A stretch of DNA of 64,000 nucleotides, taken from NCBI GenBank assembly GCA_017590115.1, contig JAGGNK010003335.1:4092001-4156000 (forward strand), given 5' to 3'. The notes beneath the pieces were generated by a model, which saw only the letters and a list, made by a program, of their open reading frames with translations, had not been told where the DNA came from and ran no database searches. Shown here in pieces: positions 14,587-28,100 of the stretch. The translations under genes and the position numbers were made by a program. Within the stretch, counting starts at the first letter, position 1. The number at the start of each line of letters is the position of its first letter. Source of the stretch: Montifringilla adamsi. Lineage: Eukaryota > Chordata > Aves > Passeriformes > Passeridae.

Positions 14587-14700
14587 AGAATCATGGACTG
14601 TAACCCACAAAGATCATTGAAATGCAGCTACTGGACCTGCACAGGAAAACCCCAAGCATCCCACCATGAGACTGGGAGCATTGCCAAGCATGGAAGCTGT
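14587..14700 (-). mobile_element. CR1 LINE 3'-end remnant
   Basis: On the plus strand the stretch runs GAATCATGG, CACAAAGATCATTGAAATG, GGACCTGCACAGGA, CCCCAAGCATCCCACCATG and GGGAGCATTGCCAAGCATG. This follows, with many substitutions, the complement of the conserved 3' end of avian CR1 retrotransposons, so the element reads on the minus strand. It is old, short and 5'-truncated, as most CR1 copies are. Recognition is from memory of the consensus. Confidence 0.65.
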
Positions 14701-16505
14701 ATAAATGTTATAAAGTTGTGTTATCACTGCACTGGCACTGTTACACAATTTGTTACCCTAGATGAAGTTCTGTTTTGTTTTTAGTGAAACCATAAAAGCA
14801 GGTGGAAAATGAAGGAAAAGGAAAGTTCACCATACAGAATCACCTGAAATCTTTAGGTGAATGTTACAATCGATCAATAAGCATTTCATTTGATTTAGAT
14901 AGCTGATAACACAATGTGTTAAATTTTAAAAGAATGGGGGACTGTCTCTAAGACCCTCTGGCTCAAGGGTTGAGGTAGTTTATAAACTGAATAGGGTAAC
15001 ATGGTAGGCAGAAAAAAAGTAATATATCATAATGTATTTTTCACACAGTTACCAGATTGTACTCTCTCTTTATTTGTTGTTCCTGTCGGCAAGTGTGGAG
15101 CAATAGAAACAAAACAAGGTGTCTGGGTATAAACATTGGGGTGTTTTGAGTGTCTGAAGTTAACTCTGAGGAACGAGTATTGAAGCTTTAGTGCAAAGAA
15201 GCAGTAGACATCTGTAAAATAACAGGTGTTGAAATGAAATTTTGTGGTAGGGGAGCTGTATTTCACCTAAAGATAATTGTTTGTCTTGTAGGAAAAGAAT
15301 AATTTATAGAAAAAAAAATTGCAGTTGGACACATCCAAATATGACTAGAATATTCTCATTGATTTAAGCTAAATAAGTGACTAATGTAATATTTCTTTGT
15401 CTGTGGAAGGGAAGGTAGCAGTGTGAAGCCAGGTTGGCTATTTTGCCTCCCTCTCTGCCCCTGTGCTGTGAATGAATTGCCCAGCAGTTTGTCTAATATG
15501 GACATAAGGTGTCTGACAGCCAGTTTTGTGCCATCTCCTGGAAGAATCAAGCAGACTGGAAACCTGTGTATCTTGTAGGGAGCAAAACAAACAAGGCTGG
15601 ATAAACCCAGAAAAGCATTAGAGACTGAGTAGCAAAATATCAGAGAAGCAGCATTTATGTTTTGTGGTCTTTTACATATTGAGGCTTTGGTGAAAAAGGT
15701 GAAAGTTGAATATATCTTCTGTCTTTGAACCATTTGTGGCTAATGTTTTCTCCATTTGTGTGTGTTAGCAGGTTAATCAGTGCACCCAGTTGTTTGGTTT
15801 GCTGTTAGCAATGTTGAGTCTATTGGGAAAAATACCAGAAAGGAAGTAACCCGAAGCTAAAAAAATGGAGAATTCAAGAAAGCACTTGGAGTAAATTCTG
15901 TGGTCTTCCTGAAAGTCAAAAGGCAGTGAGTGTTCTCTTGCCATGGCTCTTGTTGGGCGCTAAAGGAGGACATACACAGTGTTGCAGATGTCAAACTGTA
16001 GTGGCTCAAGGCACTGGGAAAGATGACATTCCCCACCTTCCTGCCATGGGTAGATTGAACCCTGTGATATTTTTAGAGAGTATATGCACCCTCTAAATTT
16101 TTATGAGAGTTTTATGAGACATTCTAATAGATTACCTAATTTACATATCAGTCATTATTTATGCATTTGTTTTCCGAAATTGCTGCTAACAGCTTGATTG
16201 CAAATGCTAATACAGAAGAACAAAGTGAGTTTTGAGAGGTTATGAACTTGTGTTATTGACCGACTTTAGATCTGCCTGCTCTGCATAGTCTTTTTGGTTC
16301 TCTGGCAAGAGCACAATGAAGATGTTTTAGATGCTGATGCCCTTTCTGTTTGCTTTAAGTCCTGAATGAACCAGGGTTAGAGCATTGCTCAACAGACCCA
16401 GGTGCATCACTTCTACTGATGATATGAAGCAGAAGGCTTTAAATTATGGATGTGTTTCAATTCAAATGGAACCAAGCTGAAAAATTGCCAGTTTTTGTTA
16501 GGTGA

Positions 16506-16580
16506 TTGTCTTGGTTTGAAAGACAGGTGTCTGCTAAGGAAGGTAGGAGCGTCCCTTAGAATGGAAAATGTAACCCCCTC
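16506..16580 (+). mobile_element. Fragment of a passerine-type interspersed repeat
   Basis: The stretch TTGTCTTGGTTTGAAAGACA followed by GGTGTCTGCTAAGGAAGG and, further on, ATGGAAAATGTAACCCCCTC matches from memory the start of an interspersed repeat, probably retroviral in origin, common in songbird genomes. The match fades after about 75 bases and no target-site duplication was found. Family name not assigned. Confidence 0.5.
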
Positions 16581-17955
16581 TTAAGAGAGAAAAAAAAAAT
16601 AAAGCCAAAAGGAGAGCTCCCAAAACCCCAACGGTGGTTGGCATTTGTCCTGTGGTTCTATGGTTTTTGTATTCCAGCAACAGATGTGCAGCTTAAACAC
16701 GCTGAATATGGGTAGCTTACCGAAAACAAGAGCTTTCACTGATATGAAGCATTTTATGAAACTTCAGACTCAAAAAATCATAGCAAGAAAACCATGCAAA
16801 AATCTCCATATTTTTGTGTTTGGCTTCTATCCTCATGATGGAGCACTGAACGATCATGTAAAATGCTATTTGAGTGTTAAGTGTCTGAATAACTACACAA
16901 TCTGTATTAACAATCTTTCTGTGATCTATTGTTACAGCTAATTCATACTTACCACTCTATAAAAACCTCACATAAACAATAGAAGAGACATAAAAGCCTC
17001 CATTTGACATTTTGTGATTCTGAAAATAGTTGGACTCTATAGTTCAAATGCTTCTGAAATCTGAACACAAAATGTGCTTCACATGTAAATATTTATCATT
17101 AAAACTTGTAGCTTTTTTTCCACTTATTTTCTCACTGTATCTTTTTTTTTTTTTAAATATCCTTCAATTCTGGATAGTAAACTAACATGCTGAAACTCAG
17201 GAATGTTGGGAAAATATAGCATACAGTCCCTTGATAACACAATCCATCTTACTTGGTGCTTGAACTTGGGTCTTAATTATAGAAAAATAAATTACTTATT
17301 TACTAATCCACACAGTATACCCTAATTTGCTACTTTATCTCATGAAGAATAATTAAGTTCCATCTAAACATCTTATCAGTTAATCCTCCCCAGAAAATGA
17401 GCTCATTAAATTAGTGTAGAAGGGTATTTTGTGTCACAAATCCTTCTCCTGGTTGAATAAACAGAGCTTTATTTATGTTGCAGAGTAAGAACATTTTTAA
17501 TTTCTTGGTGACGTTTTAATTATGACCACTGATGCTACAATTAGGAGCACAATGAAATCAGCACAGTGAGACAAGGCCATTCCCAGCCTGTGTCTACTTG
17601 TCACATTCCAGAATACTCAGTTTTCTTTTCTGGTCCACATGAGAATACAAGCGAGAGGGGAAACACAGAGGTAATTTTTAAGCAAAGAGAGTGGTAATTA
17701 GGGCCATCGTTCTCAGTCCAAAATGATGTAATCATATCTGTAATTGTCACTTCATGGCTGCTTTTGTTTCCTGTGAGTACCAAGCTGATTCTCTGGACTA
17801 GTCACTGGTGGTTAAATTCGGTACACAAAATTCCTAGAATATATCAATTCAAACATTACTCTTCTAGTGAGGCCCTTGCTGAAGGCAGGGAATGAGAGAA
17901 GGTGTGAAAATGGATTTGGTGATTTCCAGCTACACTGATCCTTAAACAGAAGAGT

Positions 17956-18022
17956 GGTTTTTTGGTTTTTTTTTTTTTTGTTTTTTTTTTTTTTTGTTGT
18001 TGTTTTTTTGGGTTTTTTTTGT
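17956..18022 (-). repeat. A-rich simple repeat (T/G-rich on plus)
   Basis: Long T runs broken by single G, GTTGTTG and GGG on the plus strand. Might be a decayed poly(A) tail read antisense; a lysine-rich open frame here is a by-product. Confidence 0.85.
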
Positions 18023-19384
18023 GTCAAAGAGCTGGTGAGAAAAACTAGCTTTCAAGTTGCTTTGAAAAGTCAGTAAGGCCACACCAATTTCTTTAGCCCT
18101 TGTGTGAATAGTACCTGGAACAACATAGTATTGCCCCTGCTTGTGATGTGAATAATGACAAGGGCAGGGAGAATGAATAATCTCAGGCATTCAGGAAGAA
18201 CAGGTGGCCATTCCTGCTATCTTCCCTTTGTTTAAATAAACAAAATATTACATTATCAGAAGTCTGGTAGAGGAAGACATTCTCAATTTTAGAAATGTTC
18301 ATTTCCAGTAGTAAGTTCCCTTTTTATAGTTTGTAAAATTATACTACATGTATGCTTGCTGCATATTTGCATATACTTTTTTTCTTTGCATATGCTTGTT
18401 CATCAGTTTAAGCTGTTGCACAGATATTCATGAAGTGAGTTATTCTGTGTAGGTGAACTCATTTAATTTTCCATTCCTGGATGTCTTCTTTCATCTATAA
18501 ACCTCAGTAGATGTCTCTGCTATGGAAAAGCTGACTACGTCTTTAAATGCCAGTCTTTGAAATTAATAAAGAAGCATGTGCAGAAACAAAATCTCAATGA
18601 GCTAGCACTAGTCTGATTACTAACAAAATTCAATTTTCTATGACTTTTTTTCTTTAGTCTCTTTGAATATCTGCTATAAAGAACGGTGATTATGAACCAG
18701 TCTGACAGCTGTCAGTCACAGGCTAATTGGGGTGTATCTGTGCTAGGAGCTTGGATTCAGTTCTATGCCGCAGAAAATGCCTTAGAATTAACCTTGACTT
18801 CTTTCATCTTAAAGCCAAAATAAGGAAATATGTGTTTCAGTTTTTGGGTTTTTGTTCTTTTGGGGTTTTGAAGTTTTTTTAGGACTGTGTCTGTTGTTTT
18901 CAGAATGTTTTTCTGTAAGGTAAGTAAGATCTGGAGAAAGAAAGGTAGAAAAAAAGAGCCCTCCCAAGTACAAGTTTTTCCTTTATGAATAACAGTTAAG
19001 GGCAGAAATAACTGCTTTAAGGTGTCCTGCACTATAACTGTTCTGGAGCCATTGTGGGTTAACAGAATTTTCCAGGTCATTTATGATAATCCTTTTGTGA
19101 TAGCAAGATTGTCTGGCAGAGTGATGGAACAAGTGAGCTAAGATCACTTAAATCTATTTATAACAAGGGCTATAGCACTTTGATTATCATGGGGATTCAG
19201 AAGAGACTGATTTTGTATTTGAGTGTGAGCTCTGTCGGGGATGGAGATTAATTTTATAAAGAGGTTATATGCAATCTCTCTCAAATCTTTGGATGATGGT
19301 TCCAGCAGAGCTGGAAAGTGAGCCTCCAAGCTGTTGTCTCAGCATCTTTCGGTGCCTGAAAGGACATGGAAATAATCAGTGGCT

Positions 19385-19418
19385 GGGATGGGGTGCATGA
19401 GGCAGGGGGGTGAGGGGG
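19385..19418 (+). other. G-quadruplex motif
   Basis: G runs at 19385-19387, 19390-19393, 19405-19410 and 19414-19418 with loops of 2, 11 and 3 bases. Lies alone in intergenic sequence. Confidence 0.7.
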
Positions 19419-20478
19419 AAGAGTCTAAGATAAAATTTTTATATCCTGATGTAGATACAGCATAATGTGGAAGTGACACTGGGCAAAACTTGAAAGAACT
19501 GTTTCTCTTTCTGATATTAATCTGCTTTTTTCTGCGTGTCTGGCTCCCTTATCAACCTTTCTTTCTCTTCCTTTGCTAATGGTCCTTTCCTGGACAGCTC
19601 TCATTTATATAAAAGTGCCTTTTTCAAGGAAGCCCCAGTATTGTCTGGGACTCTGAGCTGCCTGTTGTGCTGACTGAAACTCATGGGGGGCCAAATAAGC
19701 ATTTACAAATATCTCTTTGAACTGGTCATCAATCAAGATGACACAGGGAGGACTCCCAGGCTGGTCTGCTCCTGTGCTCCTCATCAGTGTGTGCTGTGAT
19801 GGAGAATTAGCCCTAGAGGCTTATACTTGACATGTCAGTAGGATTTGGTGATGAAGCAGATTAATTTCCTCACTTCAGATTGGGAATTTGACTTTTCTGA
19901 CAAATAATAATTCTACCTTTACGGAGGGTGTCCCAGTAGGGCAATTAATTTGACTTTGCTGCATAATATTAACTGGTTTAGTCAACTTGCTTGATTACTG
20001 CTTCTTAATGAAACAGGTAGCATATAATTTTATGTATAGTTGTTCAAACTGCTGCACAGATTCCTTGTTCATACCACATATTTTAATCTCTCCTATTCTA
20101 TCAGAGACAGTTTTTAATTTTTAATTCATTATATTTTAAGAAATCTTTCTGATCTATATTAAGTCATATGATGTACATTAGTTGTGTTGCTCAGGCACTT
20201 CTCATTTTTTGTATCAGTTTTCTCATCCAGAATTGAACAGAATTTCTTTATTTAACATCCTACTACTGTAGATGAAAAAAAAAAAAAAAGGTAGATACCA
20301 ACACTAATTCTTTTTATTTATTTTCCAATTCAGTCTCTGGAGCTCTGATTCCAATTTGCATATTTCTACTTTATTACTGCATTGTATTGGGTTGAAATTT
20401 GTAAATTTTCAGCAGCAGCTCTCAAATCCCTACCCTGGTTAGTTTGCAGCAGCATAAGCCTGCACCTCATGTCAGTAA

Positions 20479-20510
20479 TTTTACTGACGATTTGTTTTAC
20501 TGACAATTTG
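20479..20510. repeat. Two-copy 16-bp tandem repeat
   Basis: TTTTACTGACGATTTG at 20479-20494 is followed directly by TTTTACTGACAATTTG, one mismatch. Minor intergenic duplication. Confidence 0.85.
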
Positions 20511-22175
20511 TTTTTCTGTTTTATTTTCCCAGTTTGGGCTTGTAGGTTTTTGTTGTATTGCTAGGTAATAGGATCCTGCACTCATCTGCTATTTCTATCT
20601 GCTAAGCCCAGGAAGTAAAATGATACTATAATCCACTTCAAATCACATTATAACAATCCTTATTAATTGAGTCTTTGTCTTTAATCACCTCATAAGATTA
20701 TGATGATGGAGTTTTGCTTAAAAACTGCCACCCATGCTGTCAACAGGGCCACTGGATCTCCCTGGAATCATCTGTTTCTACATAACTGAGCATGTTACTT
20801 TATTAGAAACCTTTTTCTTTTATCCCAGCCTGATTCTGGCACTCACGGTTTTCCACATATGACTCAGCACCATACAACCTACAAACTGTATCAAATTTTT
20901 CAAATCTCTGTTTAATGTTGAGGTGCAAAAAGCTCAAAGATAAAACCCTTCTAATTGTCAACTCTGAATGCATGTCTAGACCTGGGTGATTCAAACTGAT
21001 ATTTCTAATTAGGGCTGAATTTTCTCATTGTATATTTTGGTCAGGTAGGAAATTATCATGGCAATTATATTGATTAGGGTGCAGGAATGTTTTTCTACTG
21101 CTTTTTTTGGATATATTTTCTCCAAATCAATAAGGAATTAAATCCTATTTTAATTACATTTTTATTGGCTCAATTACTACACTAGCAAAATTTTATGATG
21201 TAGCTGGAGAGGGTCCTAAGTCAAATCACTACTTAGGTCTTGCTTTCTTACTGTGAATCAAAAATGTACAAACACAAATTCAACTAACATACTGGGATGT
21301 ACATTAATATTCTCAAACCTCATTAGTGGTGGATGGAAGCTTATTCCCTCTTATTTTCTTCTGCTCTAACTTCTTTGAATCTTCCTTGTATTGCACACAG
21401 GGCTCTTTTACTTCCTAATGCTTTCCAGCTGAATCTCTGAAATCCATCATCTGTGCTGCTCTTTTCTTACTCTTTCTTCTTGTCTTTTGTACAGGATGCA
21501 TTTTTTATACTATTCAGTATAAAACACAACACAGACTGCAGATATGAGAATGTTTTATATAGCAGAATATACCTAACATTTATAATATTCTTTATTAACT
21601 CATGGAAGTTGAGCAGGATTTTATTGGTCTGCTAGCTATTTCGTGTGAATCATTTGCTAACACAACAGTAGTATTGCTACATTATCAACCTTGCATTTTA
21701 GTGATCATATATTGACCCACATTTTTTTTTCATAGCACCTTATATTGACTATTAACTTAGAGATAAAATACCAACATAATTTCATCAAAATCTTTTTTAG
21801 AGCAAAAATATATTGCTCAAAAGATAGTGTATATGTATCTTTTAAAGAAAAAACCTTATGGAGCTCAGGCAGTAAAATTTTATGTTTGAGTATTTACCAG
21901 GCTATTTTTTATTCTGATAGCTCAGTCTTGCACAGATTGTACACAGTTTAGACTAGAGCAGTTGTACATTGGTCATTCTAATTCAGGTTTCTCAAATGGT
22001 ATGTTACTGATTCATTAAGACTGGACTTCACAAAGGTTGATGTTGTACCTCCTCCTCAAGTATCATCTAATCCAAGTAAATTCCAGTATTTGTTTATCAC
22101 TCACTAGGGTCAAACTCATTCCTCCATTTTTTGAGTCCAAAACCAATTTATCATATGGAGGAAAAATTATATTAC

Positions 22176-22195
22176 AAAAAAAAAAAAAAAAAAAA
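22176..22195 (+). repeat. Poly(A) run, 20 bases
   Basis: Uninterrupted run of 20 A in AT-rich intergenic sequence; no recognised element attached. Confidence 0.95.
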
Positions 22196-25100
22196 GTTTG
22201 TATTCATGGAAAAAGATCCAGTTTGGTGATTCAGCATCTTACAGAGAGTAGAAATTAACTTTTGCTCCAGAAGCTAATTTTTTATCTCATACAAAGTCTG
22301 TTTTAGTTCAGGATAAGAGTCTCAGGATGGACTGGAATGCAGCAACTACTTAGTTATTCCTTTCTGTGTCTTACTGTCTCCTTTGACTAGATTGGAAATG
22401 ACTAAATGGGGATTTGTTTTGGTATTTAGGCCATATACAGTTGTTACAAGTCACAGCTCTGGGGCACTGCTGTCCCAGGACTACTGCTCTCTAATTCTGA
22501 CATAGGTTGCCTGCAGCCACAAAATCTTTCCACAAGCTTGTTGTGTTTCTTAATCCCACAGTCCCTTGTGGCACGAAACAATCTGTCATCTCACTTTGTT
22601 CCTGAGTCTCTTCCCTATATCTTGCCCTCACAACTCTTGGCAAAAGCAAGAGTGAAACAAAAGCACATGATTGAAGGTTTAGCAAAATTGAGGGAATCTG
22701 CAAGGAACTTCTAGCTCAGATGTTAGTTTAATACTACTGAGAACAGAATTTCCATGATTTATTTTTAACAAGATCTGTTGAGAGTGAAATTCAATAAAGT
22801 TCAGCCCCCATGGGCCAAGACCCCAAACTGGTTTATGCACCCACATTTCAGTGGTTAACTGTGGTTAAGATATATCATGTGCTCAGCCATCACATTTGGC
22901 CACCTTAACTTTCCTAGTTCATGAGAACTCTGTCTAGGTACACACAGCTTGAGAAACAGCTTTGTAGAAAACTTCCAGACTGTAAAGCAAATTATGCCCA
23001 CACAATATGAATTTGTGGAGAAAGGAGGAGAAAAATGTGGCAAATGAGTGAAGAGTTCTACCTCTGTGTACAGAAATATCCACTTAGAATCAGACTTCCA
23101 GGTTATGTGCATCAATGCCATTCACACATTAGAGTAGCTCACCATTTGTCTCCATGGGAAATTGGAACAAAATTTTGGGGGTTATTGAGATGGACATCAC
23201 TCATTAATAGCTTGCTCTGGCCCATTTAAAACCATGCTTTAAGTAAAAAAGAAAGCTTGAAGTGTCAAACCCCAAATTTTCCACTGGTTTCCACAAAATT
23301 TGGGAGGAACTGTGGTTCCATGGTTTGTTCACATTCCTCAGGAAATTATGCAGTGTGGTATTCTGTGCATGAATTCTGCTGTGTTGCAGGTGTCTGACAT
23401 CAAAGATGGAGTGCAAATTAACACTAAAGCTATGGCAGATAGAAAAATCACTTGTACTTGGGGAGAAAATTCATATTTATGTGTATAAATTAAAAATAAT
23501 AGCATTTTAATAATTTGATTAGAGGTTTAGAACTGTTTCATTAGGTTTGAGAGTTCATCCTCATAATACCACAATTTAAGCTCTAAATACACATATTCAA
23601 GATGTAGTTATTTTTCCTCAATGACTTTGTGCCCTTGGCAGAGTCCCAGCAGATTCCCCAGAGCTGATGCAAATTTCTCTAAGGGTCAGCAGGTTTTGCA
23701 CTCTTTCTGTTATGTTAGCCATAGAAATACTTCTAAAATATTTTATAGAGCTAAGCACTCTGCCATCCTTCCCTCCCTCCCTCTCCTCCAAGCAAACAAT
23801 AATTAGGAGCAATGAAAAAAGAAGAATCTGATTTTTTTTTCTGACTTCCCCTAGACTGTGTTTCATATTTATTGAACAGAAGCCTCACTGTGTCCTCCTC
23901 AGAAGATTCAAGAGCCATAAGGCAACTGGTTGTATTTAATAATCTTCTGCATGAGTAGTTTTGCCTTTTGGGCTCCAGAATTGATTTTCCTTATCTTGGC
24001 ATATTTTTACAGCTCTGCCCCTTGACCTCTGTTGCTCTGCACTGGCCAGCAGTGACACGAGTGGCAAAGGAAATGTAAGTCAGGCTGGTGATTTCTGGAA
24101 CATCAGAAGTGACAACTGTAGAGCAGAACGGATGGGTAGAGTGAGTTAAGACAGTTCTTTTGAAATATATTACAGCTGGGAATCACTCATCACAGAGAGT
24201 CCATTCAAACTTAGGAAACTTTGTTCTTTATGAGGAAATTCACTGCACGAGAGGGAACTTGTCTACCCTGCAACCACAAAACCCAAAGGTGTTGTCAAGA
24301 CGTTTTAAGCTTCTGCTAAGAATTCCATTAACTGTGTGAGAACCATCTATCTCAAAAATCTTTGATTTTTCACTAGAAACAGGCTGGGGTGAAAAAGTTC
24401 TCCACAAAATGTATTTCTGTTTAGTTTAGAATTCTCTTTTAAAACTGACTTAGCCACAATGTGCTTGTATGCTATTGCCTAGTACGGGCTAGAATTTTGG
24501 GTATTAATAGCACATTCCAGTGCTGAGGCTTCTAATGCACATGAACATTACCATTACTGTGGTGAGGTTTTCAGCTTTCCCTGCCTTTTTCTAATTACCT
24601 GCCTCTTAGCTCTTTGTACAGCATTCGCTGCTGAGAAATCCCAGTTGCACACCAGAGATCCTAGCTGCTGCTGGAGCTAATAGCAGTAATACCAGCTGAT
24701 CCCTGACATTTTTTCTCAGCAGAATATAAAGGTCATTGAAGAATCTTGGGAGAGCAAAGTGAGTAGATCCTTCTGTCATCTTTTAAAATCTGGTGAACTG
24801 CAAACAATTCTCCCTCTTCAACATCATTTGTTTAAAGAGGGAAACATGAGCATCCATAAGCAGCTCAGCATTATTATTACCATTTTACCTTATTGAAAAA
24901 GTGACTTATCCACATTCACCCAGAAAAAGATTTGGTAGTTTGAGTCCTTGGACTCAAATCATAGATAAGCCTTTGGGTCATATCAACAAAAATATGGTAT
25001 TGTGACCGTGGTGAATATTTTTCTCTTGATTGTGCAGAAGTGGACTGAAAATTATGTTCAGATGAACAATTTCCTAAATCTCAGACATCCCAAGTTACCA

Positions 25101-28100
25101 GTTATTGCAGCTAACAGGTCACGGTCTGGTCTCCTGTTTTTTTGCCTGTAGAAGTCTGAGTTTCTTGGACAGAAAACTGTTGGCATACATCCAATGTTGA
25201 TGTTTCTTGGCCTTTCTGAAACACTTTGGTTTAACTGTGGAAATAAACAAATACAATTAATAAATTTAAATAAGAATTATTCAGATAAGGAATGGTGGTC
25301 CTGTGAGAACCATTTATCCCTCTTTGGAGCAAGGAGTGCCCAAGGACTACTTTTCAACCTTATTGTTCAGTGGTGCCACAGCATTCCCTCAGAGGGCACC
25401 TCAGAGACAGCCCCACTCCAAGACCGAGGCTTTTCCCCAGAAATCTGTGGCAGGCACAATCCTGCTGTGTGTCAGGTCACTCCTGCAGGGAGACATGCTG
25501 GGTCAGGGGCTGCCAGGCAGAGCAGTGACAGGGGAGCACTGTCCAGGCGGCTTGGGCATGCAGGAACTGCTGAGGAAATCCAGGAGCCATGGGTCAGCAG
25601 CTCTGACATCATCCCCTCCTCCCTTCACACAGATGCACATTTGCTGCTTGCCAGCCTCCTTCAGCCTATGTTGAGCTGCTTCAGGTCGGACTTTACACCT
25701 TCCTTACTTTCGGTTATTCCCTCTGGTGTGGTACAGGCAAAGTTTCTGTGTGCGCTGCTGAGAACAGGCTGTCCATTCTAGCTATGCAAAGTACACTCTG
25801 TAATGGGTCAAGTACCAGAGCTGAGATCTCAGGCAAGTTCTTCTCTGTTCCTATACAGAAACTCATAGTAGTAGAAACAAGTTATATTTTCCATCTGAGA
25901 TTTTAATGTGATTTGTTTGTAATGCAATTCTGTTTCTCCTGTGCTGGTTTCTGTTCAAGGTCCTTCACTTCACTGACCTCGATGAAAGCTTGTTTTCCTT
26001 TATTCCTGTACGCCACATTTATGGTGTGAAAAGAAATCGATTATTATTTGCTTTGCACTGACTGTGCTTTCAGATATTATCAGTTGTTTTATCTTTTAAA
26101 TATACATTCCCAGCTATTAAATGCTAGATATAATAAAACAAAATAATAGCTAATAATCTGTGTAGCTTGCTTGCAATACAAAGATATAATAGCTTGTCTG
26201 ACATTTTTTAGAGCCAATATTTACCTTTATCACTGGTAAGTGCCTCCTGAGACTCATTATTCATGTAATTCCCATTAAGAGGCAGTAGTAAAACAGCCTG
26301 TTGTCTTACAGCTCTTGTTGTTAAGTACATTATATTTAGTAATAAATACGTCAGCTTTTGTTACATCAGAGAATTATTATTATTTCTTATCTCTAGACAT
26401 TTATAAATAAATGAATCATGTTTATTTATAAACTTCTTTCCATTTATTTCTTGCAGTAGCCAGATAAAACTGCTTTTCTCTAGGTTATATCTCTTGAAGC
26501 TTACATATTCCTTTTGAACCTAAGGCAAGAACAAAATTAATATTCTTGCTTTTTGTATCTTTTACTTTTCAGTCAGCCAAGGATGGTATTCAGGGAAAGT
26601 AAAAGTTGTATTGAAAGATAAATTCTATCAGTTTAGAATAATGTGTTAAAAATTTCACAGAATTGACTTGCATATCTAATTGTTATTCCTGCTGCCGCCA
26701 CTAAGACCTGATATAGGAACATAAAAAGTCACTTGTGTCTTAGATTTGTCTTCAATGGTTCCATGCAGATCTATAAAAACCCTCAATATAAATTTCAAGC
26801 TCGGTTATATAATTAAGAATGTTTTTCAGCAGTGTGAATATAAGCTAGAATTCTGTTTTGAAACCCATGTTTCCATGGGTTGCCACCTTAGTATTCATGG
26901 CATTGTCCATGTAGCTGCAAGAAGAAGATTTTTAGCTGCATGCTGTGGTAGAATTCAGACTCAGAAAATTTTGCTAGCAGAACTTGCTGCACAATCTGAT
27001 GATGTTTTTCATGTGATAATTGCTTTTTAGCCTCACTAGTATGTTTTAAAAGTCATTCTCTACATGGATAGAAATAATGAGGTTTTCAAAAGCATCAGGC
27101 ACCTGTTTAATTCTGCTCATATCCACTTGAAAGCATTTTGTTGTTTTATTAACTCATTTGCTAGGAGCAGACCAGGGAACTGAATGATGGATGGTTAGTT
27201 ATCAGCTAAAGCTACGATAAGGACTTTCTGCTTTACCAGTTCTTTGTATTGTCCATAATGACCTTTCTTTTCTGTCTCAGTAGTCTTAAAATTATTCTTC
27301 TCTATACTGCTTGGGAGTTGCAAGCCAAAAATCTGTCTGTTCAAAAACTGTTAAATGGATACAGAACTTTTGGCCCTGCAAACTTTGTTGGAAAAGAAAG
27401 TCTGGGTTAGGATCAGAGATGAACACAGGCATTGATATTCAGGAATTCAGTGACCAGAACACAGCTCCAATACCCAGCTCCAATTTTTAGAAAGCTGCTA
27501 GTGAAATCATGGCTGGCATCCTCTGAACTGGAAAATACTTACCTTTTCTGCAAATCTGGCTATCTTTTGAGGGATAGATGACCTGGAGGTAAAAGAAGTT
27601 CTTGCAGGCATGAACATTCTGGCTTTGTAGCCATTAAACTTTGTATCATTCATTACTCACATGGCTCACACTGTCCTTTAACTGTGGAAAGGGAACATTG
27701 CTCCGGTTACTTCATTAAAGTTTTCTTTGCCTTCCACAGAGCAGATGAGAGGCTGTCAGGAGCAATCTGGTAAAGGTCCAGTAGCCCAAAGCCACATTTT
27801 ACTTGGTCTAAATTAGCAGAGTTCTTACAAATCAGGGCTGGTGAGGCAAGGTAGGGATGTGTGCATCAATGGAAACTGAACCCCCCTACCAAGCCCACAC
27901 TTTTACATTAATCTGTGTATTGTTTTGTCATGTCCATGAGGTGTAGCTGAGCATTATGTGTAGCTACAAAAGTACTTTACATTATCATGTTAAAGCTAAT
28001 GTTTGAAGTAAGACTTCTATTTCCTGTCATCAGTACCTTGAAGAGTGGTGTCCCTCAACTTGTCATGCCTGCCACAGCTCCTCAGGCAGGAGAAACATTA

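Noticed and set aside
17812..18190. Two overlapping lysine-rich minus-strand open frames
   Set aside because: They translate the T/G-rich simple repeat; low complexity only.
25194..25781. 195-codon open frame on the plus strand, the longest in the window, overlapping a 123-codon frame in another phase
   Set aside because: Two phases are open together because the segment is GC-richer, so stops are rarer. The protein shows no domain or family resemblance and there is no clear splice or promoter context.
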